Shown: positions 1-7,713 of the stretch, piece after piece
Numbering within the stretch: position 1 is the stretch's first letter
Layout of the letters: every line of letters starts with the position of its first letter
Source of the DNA: Calycina herbarum
Taxonomy: Eukaryota > Ascomycota > Leotiomycetes > Helotiales > Pezizellaceae
Direction: 5' to 3'
Assembly (NCBI GenBank): GCA_001414485.1
Contig: LLEY01000367.1
Span: 1 to 11,722 of the forward strand
DNA: 11,722 bases
Made by a program: the position numbers and the translations under genes
Notes under the pieces: generated by a model
Told to the model about the DNA's origin: nothing
Databases searched by the model: none
What the model saw: the letters and a program-made list of their open reading frames with translations, nothing else

Positions 1-1683
1 TAGAGTAAACTCTCTACCGCTTATTAATCTATTAATCTTATTAGTAAATTTACCTCGGAGACATACCTCGCAGTTAATAATGCTATTATCTATCTCTTTA
101 TTAGAGATTAAATTATTATAACCTTTTATAGTATTAATAATTTTATTTAATACTTGTAGACTAACATGTCCTAATCTCCTATGTAAAGTTAGCTTATTTA
201 TTATATTATAAGTTTTATTTTTATTGTTAATAGTATTAAGTATTATATAGTTATTATCTTTATTATATCTTAGAGATATAATATCTAGGTAGTATAAGTT
301 ATTTATCTTATATCCCTTAGTTATAAGGTTATTTGTTTTATTATTTTTAATATAACAATTATTAGAGGTAAATATAGTATATGAGTTTATTAGTTCACTT
401 TGACTAATTAGATTATACCCTAGTTCAGGCATATATAAACAGTTCTTAAGTAAAAAGTATTTATTATTATTATCTCTAAACCTAATATAAATAGAACCAA
501 CTCCCTTAATACTAATAGTCCTAGCTTCTCCCCACTTAACTAACTTGTTACTAGTTCTATAGTCTATAAAATATTCTTTATTAGATATTATATGTTTTAT
601 AGCAGCTGTGTCTAGTATAAATTTAGTTTTATTATCTATTATAGTAGGGCTAGAGTAAGTAGTAAATACCTTTTCAATCTTGTTATTTATACTTATAATA
701 GTACTTTCGTTATTTAACAAGGGGTTATAGGTATCTATACTCTTATTAGTAGAGTTATTTATGTTTTGGTTATTATTTACCTCAAAGTCTAGATTATCTA
801 GACTAATATCATCGTCCTTATTATCGGCGATTTGTGTGTTATTATAGTCGAGATTTGTAAACATAATATTAACGTTATTATCCCTTATCTCTCGAGGGCT
901 CTTCTCTTCTCTTATATTCTCCTTAGGGCTAGACCTAAGTGTTCCTCTCTTAAACTTAAAGTGTTTAGGAGCCTTCGAGGGGTGTAGATAATAGCACTCG
1001 TCTGTAAGGTGTGTGGTTTGTTTACAATAGTTACAGTATCTACCTTTTGTAACTTTGTAAGGTTTCTTCCCCTTATAGCCCTTCTTATAAGTAGGGCTTA
1101 TAAACACTTCTTCTTCCTTAGACTCTTGTCGTTTAGACTCGTCTATAAGATTCGAGAATAGATTCTCTATAGTATAGGAGTCTATATCGTTTCGAAGAGA
1201 TTGCGTTATATTAGATATAATGCTTTCGTAGTCCTCGCTTAGGTTATTAAGAACCCAAGCTATAACTACTTGTCGAGGGAGTTCTATACTCTTAGCTTTA
1301 AGTTGATTACTAAGGTATTTAACCTTATTTAGATATTCTTCCATAGAAGAGTATTTGTCTAAAGAGGTATTAAAGAATTCTCTACAAAGCAGGAATTCTG
1401 ATGAGAATCCTTTAGGGCTATATAGGTTCTTAAGTGTATCCCAAGCCTCTTTAGCATTAAGTTTATCTTGGATTTGTAGAAGAGGCCCATCTTCTACAAG
1501 TAATTGTATATTACTTAATGCCTTAAGGTCTTGGTTTATATCGCCTTCGATGAACGACATAATATACTCAAGTTGTCCTTCCTTAGTAAGGAAGGCCTTG
1601 GTGCGTATAGCCCAGACTTCATAGTTGACAGAGCCTTTAAGCTTCTGTATTGTGACTTTGTCGAGAGTCGGCATTGCTACCAT
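1..1683 (-). CDS. Ty1/copia Gag-Pol polyprotein, N-terminal 561 codons, 3' end outside window
   Basis: This is one open frame with no stop from the ATG at 1683-1681 to the window edge; the nearest upstream in-frame stop is TGA at 1722-1720. Domains in order: a Gag start of the DUF4219/UBN2 copia type (about residues 5-190, with a K-L-K-G-S-x-N-Y motif near residue 16); a CCHC zinc knuckle (C217-X2-C220-X4-H225-X4-C230); an aspartic protease motif at residues 358-361 reading D-T-A-A where the family usually has D-[ST]-G-A; a GAG-pre-integrase segment with H-R-R-L-G-H at 501-506; and the C538-X2-C541 pair completing the integrase HHCC site. Catalytic integrase, reverse transcriptase and RNase H would lie left of the window. 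The product would form the particle and copy and integrate the element. An in-frame ATG at codon 4 is an alternative start. Unlike its neighbours it shows no RIP-made stops, so it looks young and possibly functional. Family call is firm; activity is inferred. Confidence 0.93.
   Translation of the reverse strand, partial: MVAMPTLDKVTIQKLKGSVNYEVWAIRTKAFLTKEGQLEYIMSFIEGDINQDLKALSNIQLLVEDGPLLQIQDKLNAKEAWDTLKNLYSPKGFSSEFLLCREFFNTSLDKYSSMEEYLNKVKYLSNQLKAKSIELPRQVVIAWVLNNLSEDYESIISNITQSLRNDIDSYTIENLFSNLIDESKRQESKEEEVFISPTYKKGYKGKKPYKVTKGRYCNYCKQTTHLTDECYYLHPSKAPKHFKFKRGTLRSSPKENIREEKSPREIRDNNVNIMFTNLDYNNTQIADNKDDDISLDNLDFEVNNNQNINNSTNKSIDTYNPLLNNESTIISINNKIEKVFTTYSSPTIIDNKTKFILDTAAIKHIISNKEYFIDYRTSNKLVKWGEARTISIKGVGSIYIRFRDNNNKYFLLKNCLYMPELGYNLISQSELINSYTIFTSNNCYIKNNKTNNLITKGYKINNLYYLDIISLRYNKDNNYIILNTINNKNKTYNIINKLTLHRRLGHVSLQVLNKIINTIKGYNNLISNKEIDNSIINCEVCLRGKFTNKINRLISGREFTL
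1676..1682 (-). other. Copia primer-binding site (initiator-Met tRNA type)
   Basis: On the minus strand the LTR ends in ...TTAACA and is followed directly by TGGTAGC, which pairs with the GCUACCA 3' end of fungal initiator methionine tRNA, the primer commonly used by copia elements. Only seven bases match before divergence. The putative start codon overlaps the junction: its A is the last LTR base and its TG are the first two bases of the site. Confidence 0.6.
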
Positions 1684-1727
1684 GTTAAAATGGTCACGCA
1701 AGAGGGCAGAAGGCAGAAGTCAAGGGT

Positions 1728-1734
1728 ATAAATT
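1728..1734 (-). promoter_or_regulatory. Candidate TATA box of the copia LTR promoter
   Basis: The minus strand reads ATTTATA about 45 bp upstream of the Gag start and downstream of the LTR repeats. The same bases are present in copy 2 at about 11522-11528. The position suits a U3/R boundary, but no transcript start can be seen from sequence. Confidence 0.35.
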
Positions 1735-1794
1735 ATGTGTATATGTGTGTGTGTGTATGTGTGTGTGTATGTGTGTGTGTGTATGTGTGTGTGT
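1735..1794. repeat. TG/CA microsatellite in copia LTR
   Basis: Runs of TG are interrupted by TA steps. The tract is about 60 bp here and about 40 bp in the second LTR copy (11527-11566), so it has changed length since the copies diverged. Several short apparent ORFs on both strands arise only from this tract and are not genes. Confidence 0.95.
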
Positions 1795-1814
1795 CCTGGG
1801 TAGACGTCCCAGGA
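1794..1814. other. LTR hairpin, 7-bp stem
   Basis: TCCTGGG and CCCAGGA form a perfect 7-bp stem around a 7-base loop. The same 21 bases occur unchanged in the other LTR copy at 11566-11586. In the direction of transcription it lies upstream of the TATA-like site, so a DNA-level role or a protein site is more likely than an RNA terminator. Function is unknown. Confidence 0.6.
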
Positions 1815-1831
1815 CCTAGTTATATACACAT

Positions 1832-1963
1832 GTGTATAAAGGACTCTTTGTATATACGTATGCGGAATACGCATGCGGTGTACAAAGGACTCTTTGTATA
1901 TACGTATGCGGAATACGCATACGGTGTACAAAGGACTCTTTATATATACGTATGCGGCATACG
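1832..1963. repeat. 46-bp tandem repeat in copia LTR, about 2.9 copies
   Basis: Units start at 1832, 1878 and 1924, exactly 46 bp apart. Each unit holds two dyads: CAAAG-GACT-CTTTG (first unit begins TAAAG) and an alternating purine-pyrimidine stretch built from CGTATGCGG and its near complement. The second LTR copy has the same 46-bp period (11604, 11650, 11696). In LTR orientation the array sits in U3, so an enhancer-like role is possible but not shown. Confidence 0.9.
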
Positions 1964-1989
1964 CTACAAAACGCCACTTCCGTAAACGG

Positions 1990-2163
1990 AATACGCATGC
2001 GGAAGTATATGTAATTAATATACAAAACTTAACGCGTTTCTAGAGTGCTCTAGACATATCAGAACCGCGAGGTTACGTGGTATTCTGACTAAGCTTAACT
2101 TTTAGGTCTATATACACTTAAGCACTTATGTCTAAGTATACTAGATACTAATATATTATTATA
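1990..2163 (+). repeat. Left arm of long inverted repeat
   Basis: This 174-bp stretch is the reverse complement of 11301-11476, with four substitutions and one 2-bp indel by eye. It contains local dyads such as TCTAGAG/CTCTAGA around 2041-2054 and a CACG/CGTG-type dyad near 2066-2081. Just inside it begins a reading frame of a 5'-truncated gypsy element. It may be a terminal inverted repeat of an element whose interior is the nest, or one of two oppositely oriented short elements; the sequence does not decide. Confidence 0.9.
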
Positions 2164-2390
2164 AAGTTCTAATAGGATTTGTAGAATAAATTAAAACCTC
2201 TTTTCTTAGGATATTATCTGAAGATATTATACTAAAGGAATTTAAGTAATATATTATAGTTATGTTAATTAGAAATAATAGGTTAGTATTTAGAAAATAC
2301 GACTTATAATAACTGTTTAGTATATTATTCTAGGAGCGAAGGGAACTTGATATAACTAGATAGGCTAAGATAGAACCAGAAGAATTATAC

Positions 2391-2990
2391 TATCTATTAA
2401 TAAGAGAACTATAGTTTATAGAAATAGTTTAGGAATTAATAATATAATAGATACGATATAAACCAAGTCCGACTTTAGACTAGTTATTATAGAAGCGATT
2501 TAAAGGAATATTACTAGAGCCTGCTAGAATAGTAGAATACTATTAGATATATGAAGTAGTATTATTAGATAAAGAAGGAGTAGTATTCTTTCCTTGGTCT
2601 TGGATTTAAGCTGTTAGGGAAAAGAATTTAAGAGACTATATATTTAAAGTTTATTATATAAAACTAGAAATAAGTATACTAGAAGCTACTTTAGATTATC
2701 TATATATAAGAGAACTATAGTCTATAGAAGCTATTTTAGAAACTAATTACGAATAGATCTAATATAATTATAAATAAATACTAAAACGATTTATAAGAGA
2801 AATCCTTGAAACTATAGGAATTATAGAATATAGACTAGTATATAAGGTAGTATATGCTGATAAGGAAAGAGTAAGATTATTTCTATAGTATAAGAATGAG
2901 GAAAGAAAGAATTATAACTGAGAAAATCGATCTTTCGAAGTCTAATACGTTAAAGCAAAGTTAAACGCTACTTTAGAAGAAAGATAGTTA
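2391..2990 (+). repeat. In-frame tandem duplication in the gypsy gag-like region, about 102 codons each
   Basis: The segment from 2391 and the segment from 2697 are exactly 306 bp apart and share an order of motifs: a Y-L-x-I-R-E-L-x-x-I-E start, then K-R-F, then I-x-E-Y, then V-V-x-x-D-K-E-x-V, then a charged tail with E-K-N or R-K-N. The first 41 bases align best; the rest is diverged but collinear. The upstream end (about 2360-2390) resembles the tail of a further unit. Confidence 0.55.
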
Positions 2991-5900
2991 ATAGTAACTA
3001 TAGAAATATAAGAGAAAAAGTTATAAGTTATAATAGACTTAGGAGTAATAGGCAACTTTATTTCCCTAATAGCTTAAGAGAAGCTAAACGTTCTAATTAA
3101 AGAAATAAGACTATACTAATTAGGAGTAGTTAATAGAACGGATATTACGTATTAAAATGGAATTATTAATTAGTAAACTATCTTAACGAAAGTTAATATT
3201 AAAGGATACTATTTAGATATATAATTTAATATTATTAAAATAGGAAGTAAGGAAGTAATATTTAGTATACTATAGATTTAGGAATATAATCTAGAAATCG
3301 ACTAGAAGGATAGAATAATAACCTTTAGCTAATATAAATATAAGAGTTTGTATTTATAACTTTAAGGCTAGAACGAGGTTAGCGCTACCTCTTCTAAAGC
3401 GCTAGGACACCTTGCCTAGGGTCTTCTACAGGTTAGTAAGACAGCTGATAAAGAGATACCTATATAGTATAGAGAATTTAGAGCTTTGTTTAAAAACCTA
3501 GAAGACTTATAAGCCTTGCTGAAACATCGCTTATAAGATTATAAGATTAAATTAAAAGAGAGTTATTACCTCTTAAAGTAGAAGCTTCGGTTATATAACT
3601 AGAAAAGCCTATAAAGAATAGAAAGTTATATAAAGGAAGGTATTAAGAAGAGATATATTAGAAAATCTAAGTTGCTAATTATCTTAAATATACTTATTAT
3701 TAAGAAGAAAGATAATCTAGATAGAAGAGTATATATTAATTACTAAGAAGTAAATTATACTACGGTTAAGAACGCTTATCTACTACTACCTAGCTAATAC
3801 TTGTAGGATAAGTTAGGTAAGGTAGTACGATTTACGAAACTAGATTAATAAAACGCTTATAGACTTATATAAATAAAAGTCGGAGACGAATAGAAGATAG
3901 TATTTACCTTACTATTAGGCCTTTATAAATATATAGTTATACTATTTAGACTATATAACGTACTAGCTATATATTAGAGATAAAATAATAATATTTTAAG
4001 AGATCTTTTAAGAGTAATAGTAATTTATTATCTAGATAATATCTTAATCTTCTTAGAGAAAGAAGAAGAATATAAGAGATATATTAGAGAAGTTTTATAA
4101 CAACTTATAAAAGTGAATTCTCAGTTGAAACTCTTGAAATACGAGTTTAGAGTAACTCGGATACTTTTCTTAGGATAGGTATTTAGCTTAGAGAAAATAG
4201 AAATAGATCTAGTAAAGATCTAAAACATCTTAAACTAGAAATTACTAGAAAATGTAAAAGATATATAGTCCTTCCTTAGATTTGTAAATTTTTACTATCT
4301 ATTTATACGAGACTATATAAAGATTGCTAAACTAATATCAGTACTAGTTAAGAAAGCTATTAGGTTTATATAGAATAAATAAGTAGAGAATGCTTTTTAG
4401 AAAATTAAAGCAAAGTTTATAGAAAAGCCTATTTTATACGATTTCGATATAGATAAACCTAGTATAATTGAAATAGACGCCTTAGACATAGTAGTAGGTG
4501 TGGTTTATTTATAACTAAATAATAAGGGAAAACTTATATCTATTATATATTATTCTAAAACATTTAACCTAGTATAATAAAATTATAGTATCTTCGACAA
4601 AGAACTACTTACTATAGTATTAGCTTTAGAATACTAGAGAATTTATTTATAGTTAGTAAAATACCTAGTTATAGTTTTATCTAACTACGAGAACCTTAGA
4701 ACGTTTATAACGACTAAGGAACTTACGATAAGACGATTAGCTAGATAGTTAAAGATATTAGAAGGATTTAATATTATTATTTAATATATAAAGGGAACGT
4801 TAAATGCTTAAGCTAATACTCTTAACTAGAAACCCGGATATAAGGGAAATAAGAAGTATAAGAAGATTACGATCTTAAAAACTCTTAAGAATAGAGACTT
4901 AGTACCTATTATATATAAAATAGTAGTAACGAATAATATCTAGATAGATAAAATTTAGAATATATATAAAGGTTATAACTAATATATAAAGGGGAAATTA
5001 TAGGTTCCTAGCTTATATATAAAGGAGTTTGTATAAGAATACTATACTATACCCGCTTACGGTTACTAAGGAATTCGTAGGACCCTCTAAAGAATAAGAT
5101 AATATTACTATATTAATCGGTTATCTATAATAGTTAAAGAAGTGATAGTAGAATATAATACCTATACTAGGAATAAGGCTTCCTGCTATGCTTCTTATAG
5201 ATAGATAAATACTACTCTAATACTATAGATACCTTAGAAATTAATATCTATAGATTTTATTATTAAATTACTAAAATCTAAAGATCTAATAATAGGAGTT
5301 GAATATAATACGATCCTAGTTATTATAGAACAACTTACGAAGTATATAATTCTAATAGTATATATAGAGTTAAGTATAGCTGAGGAATTAGTATTTGTAT
5401 TCCTTAGAGAAGTAGTCTTAAGATATAGACTACCTAAAGAAATACTCTTAGACAGAGATAAGCTTTTTACCTTAAAATTTTAGATCGCTCTTATAGAACG
5501 ATTAGGTACGAAAAGGAAGCTTTCTATAGCTTTCTACTCTTAGACAAATAGAGGAAATAAACGAATGAATTAAGTAGTTAAAACATACCTTTGTTATTAT
5601 ATAAACTACTAGTAAGATAACTAGGTAGAGCTACTGCCTTTAGTATAGTTTACTTATAATAGTTTAATAATAGAAACAACACTTGTTATACTATTCTATA
5701 CTAACTTTAGATACGAATTAATAGTATATCGAGAACTACTATCTATAACTATTAACAATTAGCTTACTTGTATTTAGGTCTTAAAAATTAAGAGTCTATA
5801 TAAAGAACTTGTAGAGGATCTATAATTTGTAGTAGAAAGAAATATATACTACTATAATAAACGACGTAGTTAGAAGCTAACACTAAAAGAGGGGGATAAA

Positions 5901-6316
5901 GTCTACTTAGTATAAAAGAATATTAATACGAAAAGACTAAGTAATAAACTAGATTATAAAAAACTTAGACTATTTAAAATTAAATATATTAAAGAACCTT
6001 TAAATTATAAATTAGTACTACTAAGGATAATAAACATCTATCTAACATTCTATATATCCCTACTTAAACCAGTACTACTGAGAGTACTACTAGCTCTATT
6101 TATAGAAATTCAACTAGTTAACCTAAACGCTGAATATAAAGTTAAAAGGATTCTTAACTATAAGATTATTAGAGGTAAGATTAAGTATTTGATTAAATAG
6201 TTAGATTACTTATACTTAGAAAACACTTAAGAACTAAAGAGTAATCTTAACTATTACCTAGTAGAACTTTAGGAGTTCTATTAGAAAAACCTAGGTTTAC
6301 CTACATCTCGTAGTCT

Positions 6317-6326
6317 AAAGGAAAGG
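6317..6326 (+). other. Candidate polypurine tract of first gypsy
   Basis: AAAGGAAAGG is followed two bases later by TGTAAGG, the expected start of a 3' LTR. Ty3/gypsy elements prime plus-strand DNA from such a tract immediately before the 3' LTR. Confidence 0.45.
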
Positions 6327-6327
6327 C

Positions 6328-6420
6328 TGTAAGGAAGGCTAGGTTAAGGCCTATCTCGGATTAGGAACTGGTAGGAATAGGTAGAGCTGCTAGATAGGTA
6401 ATCTCTACCTCGTGTTACTC
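6328..6420 (+). mobile_element. Candidate 3' LTR remnant of first gypsy
   Basis: It begins TGTAAGGAAGG directly after the purine tract and the end of the chromodomain frame. No 5' LTR copy exists in the window to confirm it, because the element is truncated at the left arm. The right edge is unknown; the minus-strand coiled-coil frame starts being readable at about 6421, so the LTR is short or itself broken. Confidence 0.35.
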
Positions 6421-6960
6421 TTACTCCCTTCTTTCTTTCTCTTCCTTCTCTTTCTTTTCTGCTTCCTTAGTAGTATTAAGTTTATTGAGAAAACGAAGTC
6501 TTTAATAGGACATTTTACGTCGCCTTTCTTTAAGAAAGGCCTTCTGCTTTCGTAACCGTAGAATCTTTGCTATTGCCTCCTCCTTCTCTCTATCTAGCTT
6601 CTCCTCTTATCTTTTAATAGAGGACTAGTTGCTAGTATAGGGAACGTTCTTCTCTTAGGTATTGTTAGTTCTATTATATTTTAGCTTCGAACGAACGTAT
6701 TTAGAATATCGAGAAGACTAGGAAGTATTGATAAAACATCTGTGTTTTTAAGAAGTGTAGTAAGAATAGAGTAATATTTCGTTATAGACTATTTTAATAC
6801 TTTTTATAAGAAGTATTCGTTCTTCTTTCTTCTTTTATATAGGATAGGATATAATAGAAAGGAAAGGATGTTGCTGGTATCCTAACCGAGTTCCTTAGCT
6901 TATACTTAAGTGTGAGGATATGCTAGGCTAAGAAGGGGATAGTGTTATAAATCACGTTAT
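6421..6960 (-). pseudogene. RIP-damaged coiled-coil protein remnant, function unknown
   Basis: On the minus strand, one frame ending at a TAA (6423-6421) reads a C-terminal region rich in Lys, Glu, Arg and Leu. It contains A-I-A-K-I-L-R-L-R-K-Q-K at about 6584-6549 and ends in a Lys/Glu repeat. Further upstream the same frame carries I-V-Y-N-E-I-L at about 6801-6781 and several TAA/TAG stops. The pattern resembles a family of uncharacterised coiled-coil proteins common in repeat-rich parts of Pezizomycotina genomes; that resemblance is from memory. The plus strand here is a pyrimidine tract, a consequence of the Lys/Glu codons opposite. No start can be placed. Low-complexity composition could mislead, so confidence is moderate. 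Confidence 0.4.
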
Positions 6961-7100
6961 ACGTAGTAAGTAGTCTAGACAGCGCTTTAACAGGATAAGG
7001 TACGATATCTAGGAAACAGAAGGTAGTATAGAAGGAAATTAGTAATATAAAGGTATTTAGGTATTTTAGGATCTTACTATTAGATAACTGTTAGTAGTCA
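6961..7100. other. Unassigned degenerate stretch
   Basis: AT-rich, RIP-like sequence between the minus-strand remnant and the candidate LTR. The minus-strand frame may continue upstream into it, but I see no recognisable motif. Confidence 0.3.
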
Positions 7101-7306
7101 TGTGATAGATCCTCTCGGATCCCTTAGGGGATCTAGAAGGATCTATAGATCTAGGCTTATATAGAGATCTAGGTAGCACGAGAGGTTCTATATAGGACTA
7201 GCACGTCTACTATTAGATAGGAGCTTCGTGTTTAACTTTAGTTATTAATCTTATTATCTTATTTAACATCTTTGATATAAGTAACAAGTTTACTTCTAAG
7301 TAAACA
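7101..7306 (+). mobile_element. Candidate 5' LTR of second gypsy, with GATC-rich cluster
   Basis: The stretch starts TGTGATAGATCC and ends TAAACA, giving TG...CA ends. It contains six GATC sites between 7107 and 7170, in direct and inverted arrangement, and a TATATAGG motif near 7190. ACC and then TGGCGCATCTG (7310-7320) follow, which could be a primer-binding site because it begins TGG. There is no second copy in the window and the gag of this element lies about 600 bp downstream once the nested pogo element is subtracted. It could instead be unrelated repeat DNA. Confidence 0.35.
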
Positions 7307-7613
7307 ACCTGGCGCATCTGTACTTCTTACCTATATACTAACCTTCGAGACTTAGTTATCTTTGTTTAGTTCGTTTGAGTTTCGTTATAAATAAAGAGCT
7401 GTAAACGAGACTTTAGCCTAGAGGCTTTAACGTAAAGGGTTCTATATATAAAACCTCTTTCCTTATATATAAAACCTCTTTCCTTATATATAGAATAGAC
7501 TTCTCTTATTAGTTAATTCTTCTTATAATAAAGATAACCTTATCTATTAACCTCTTTGTATCTAGTCTATAATATTAGAATTAACTTATCTTCTCTTATA
7601 TTTACTTATTAAG
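7307..7613. other. Non-coding leader region left of pogo insertion
   Basis: No convincing reading frame. If 7101-7306 is an LTR, this and 9479-9792 are the two halves of the second gypsy's leader, separated by the pogo insertion. The only structure I see is the 21-bp tandem repeat at 7443-7493. Confidence 0.35.
7443..7493. repeat. 21-bp tandem repeat, about 2.4 copies
   Basis: Units start at 7443 and 7464 and are identical, with a third partial unit of nine bases (7485-7493). Each is a TA-rich block followed by AAACCTCTTTCCT. Confidence 0.85.
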
Positions 7614-7615
7614 TA

Positions 7616-7669
7616 ACGTGGTTTATTAGTACTCTGCGTATATTAGTACTCTACGTACTTTTCCTCTAC
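7616..7669 (+). repeat. Pogo left terminal inverted repeat
   Basis: 54 bp starting ACGTGGTTTATTAG. It matches the reverse complement of 9423-9476 at 48 of 54 positions by eye. Inside is a 17-bp direct repeat (7625 and 7642, ATTAGTACTCTRCGTA), as is typical of transposase-binding repeats in terminal arms. Confidence 0.92.
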
Positions 7670-7713
7670 TAACTATACTCTAACTTTAACACGCGTTTTC
7701 TTAACCGCTCTAA

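Larger units (their letters stand above)
1683..1976 (-). mobile_element. Copia 5' LTR (copy 1); outer edge uncertain
   Basis: The boundary at 1683 is sharp, because the second copy at 11477 matches from exactly this base while their flanks differ. On the plus strand the LTR opens TGTTAAAATGG; about 72 bases are identical in both copies before the microsatellites differ in length. It then carries a TG microsatellite, a small hairpin and 46-bp tandem repeats. Read on the minus strand, the 46-bp repeats lie upstream of a TATA-like ATTTATA at about 1728-1734, so they are in the U3 position. The right edge is not defined by a second copy; 1976 is chosen because the LTR should end in CA there and inverted-arm-like sequence follows. 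It could lie up to about 14 bases further right. Confidence 0.75.
2164..6329 (+). pseudogene. Ty3/gypsy chromovirus Gag-Pol, RIP-destroyed, 5' truncated
   Basis: A single frame (codons starting at positions divisible by 3) reads through about 4.1 kb with no net frame change, interrupted by many TAA/TAG and one TGA (2919). In order: a gag-like region with an internal duplication (2391-2990); protease motif at 3036-3047 reading D-L-G-V where D-S-G-A is expected; reverse transcriptase with F-T-K-L-D at 3831-3845 and the Y-x-D-D box at 4029-4040 reading Y-L-D-N; RNase H with D at 4476 and E at 4602 kept but a third Asp changed to Asn at 4683; integrase with all four HHCC ligands changed to Tyr (5043, 5064, 5154, 5163), D kept at 5253 and 5451, and Lys at 5559 where the D-X35-E glutamate belongs; and a C-terminal chromodomain (6132-6282). 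Chromodomains of this class steer integration to silent chromatin. The coding function is lost. The 5' LTR and start are absent, cut at the left inverted arm. Confidence 0.93.

Noticed and set aside
1355..1731. Two overlapping plus-strand ORFs of 89 and 66 codons
   Set aside because: They lie antisense to the copia Gag frame, which has clear domains; their products show no recognisable motif.
1625..2025. Five short ORFs on both strands over the LTR
   Set aside because: They are made by the TG microsatellite and 46-bp repeats, giving low-complexity Cys/Val or Thr/His/Tyr-rich products that shift with repeat length.
2919..2921. Alternative genetic code to explain the many TAA/TAG codons in otherwise good frames
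   Set aside because: The same frames also have His-to-Tyr, Cys-to-Tyr, Asp-to-Asn and Gly-to-Arg changes at catalytic or structural sites, and the copia ORF uses no such codons internally; RIP explains all of these together.
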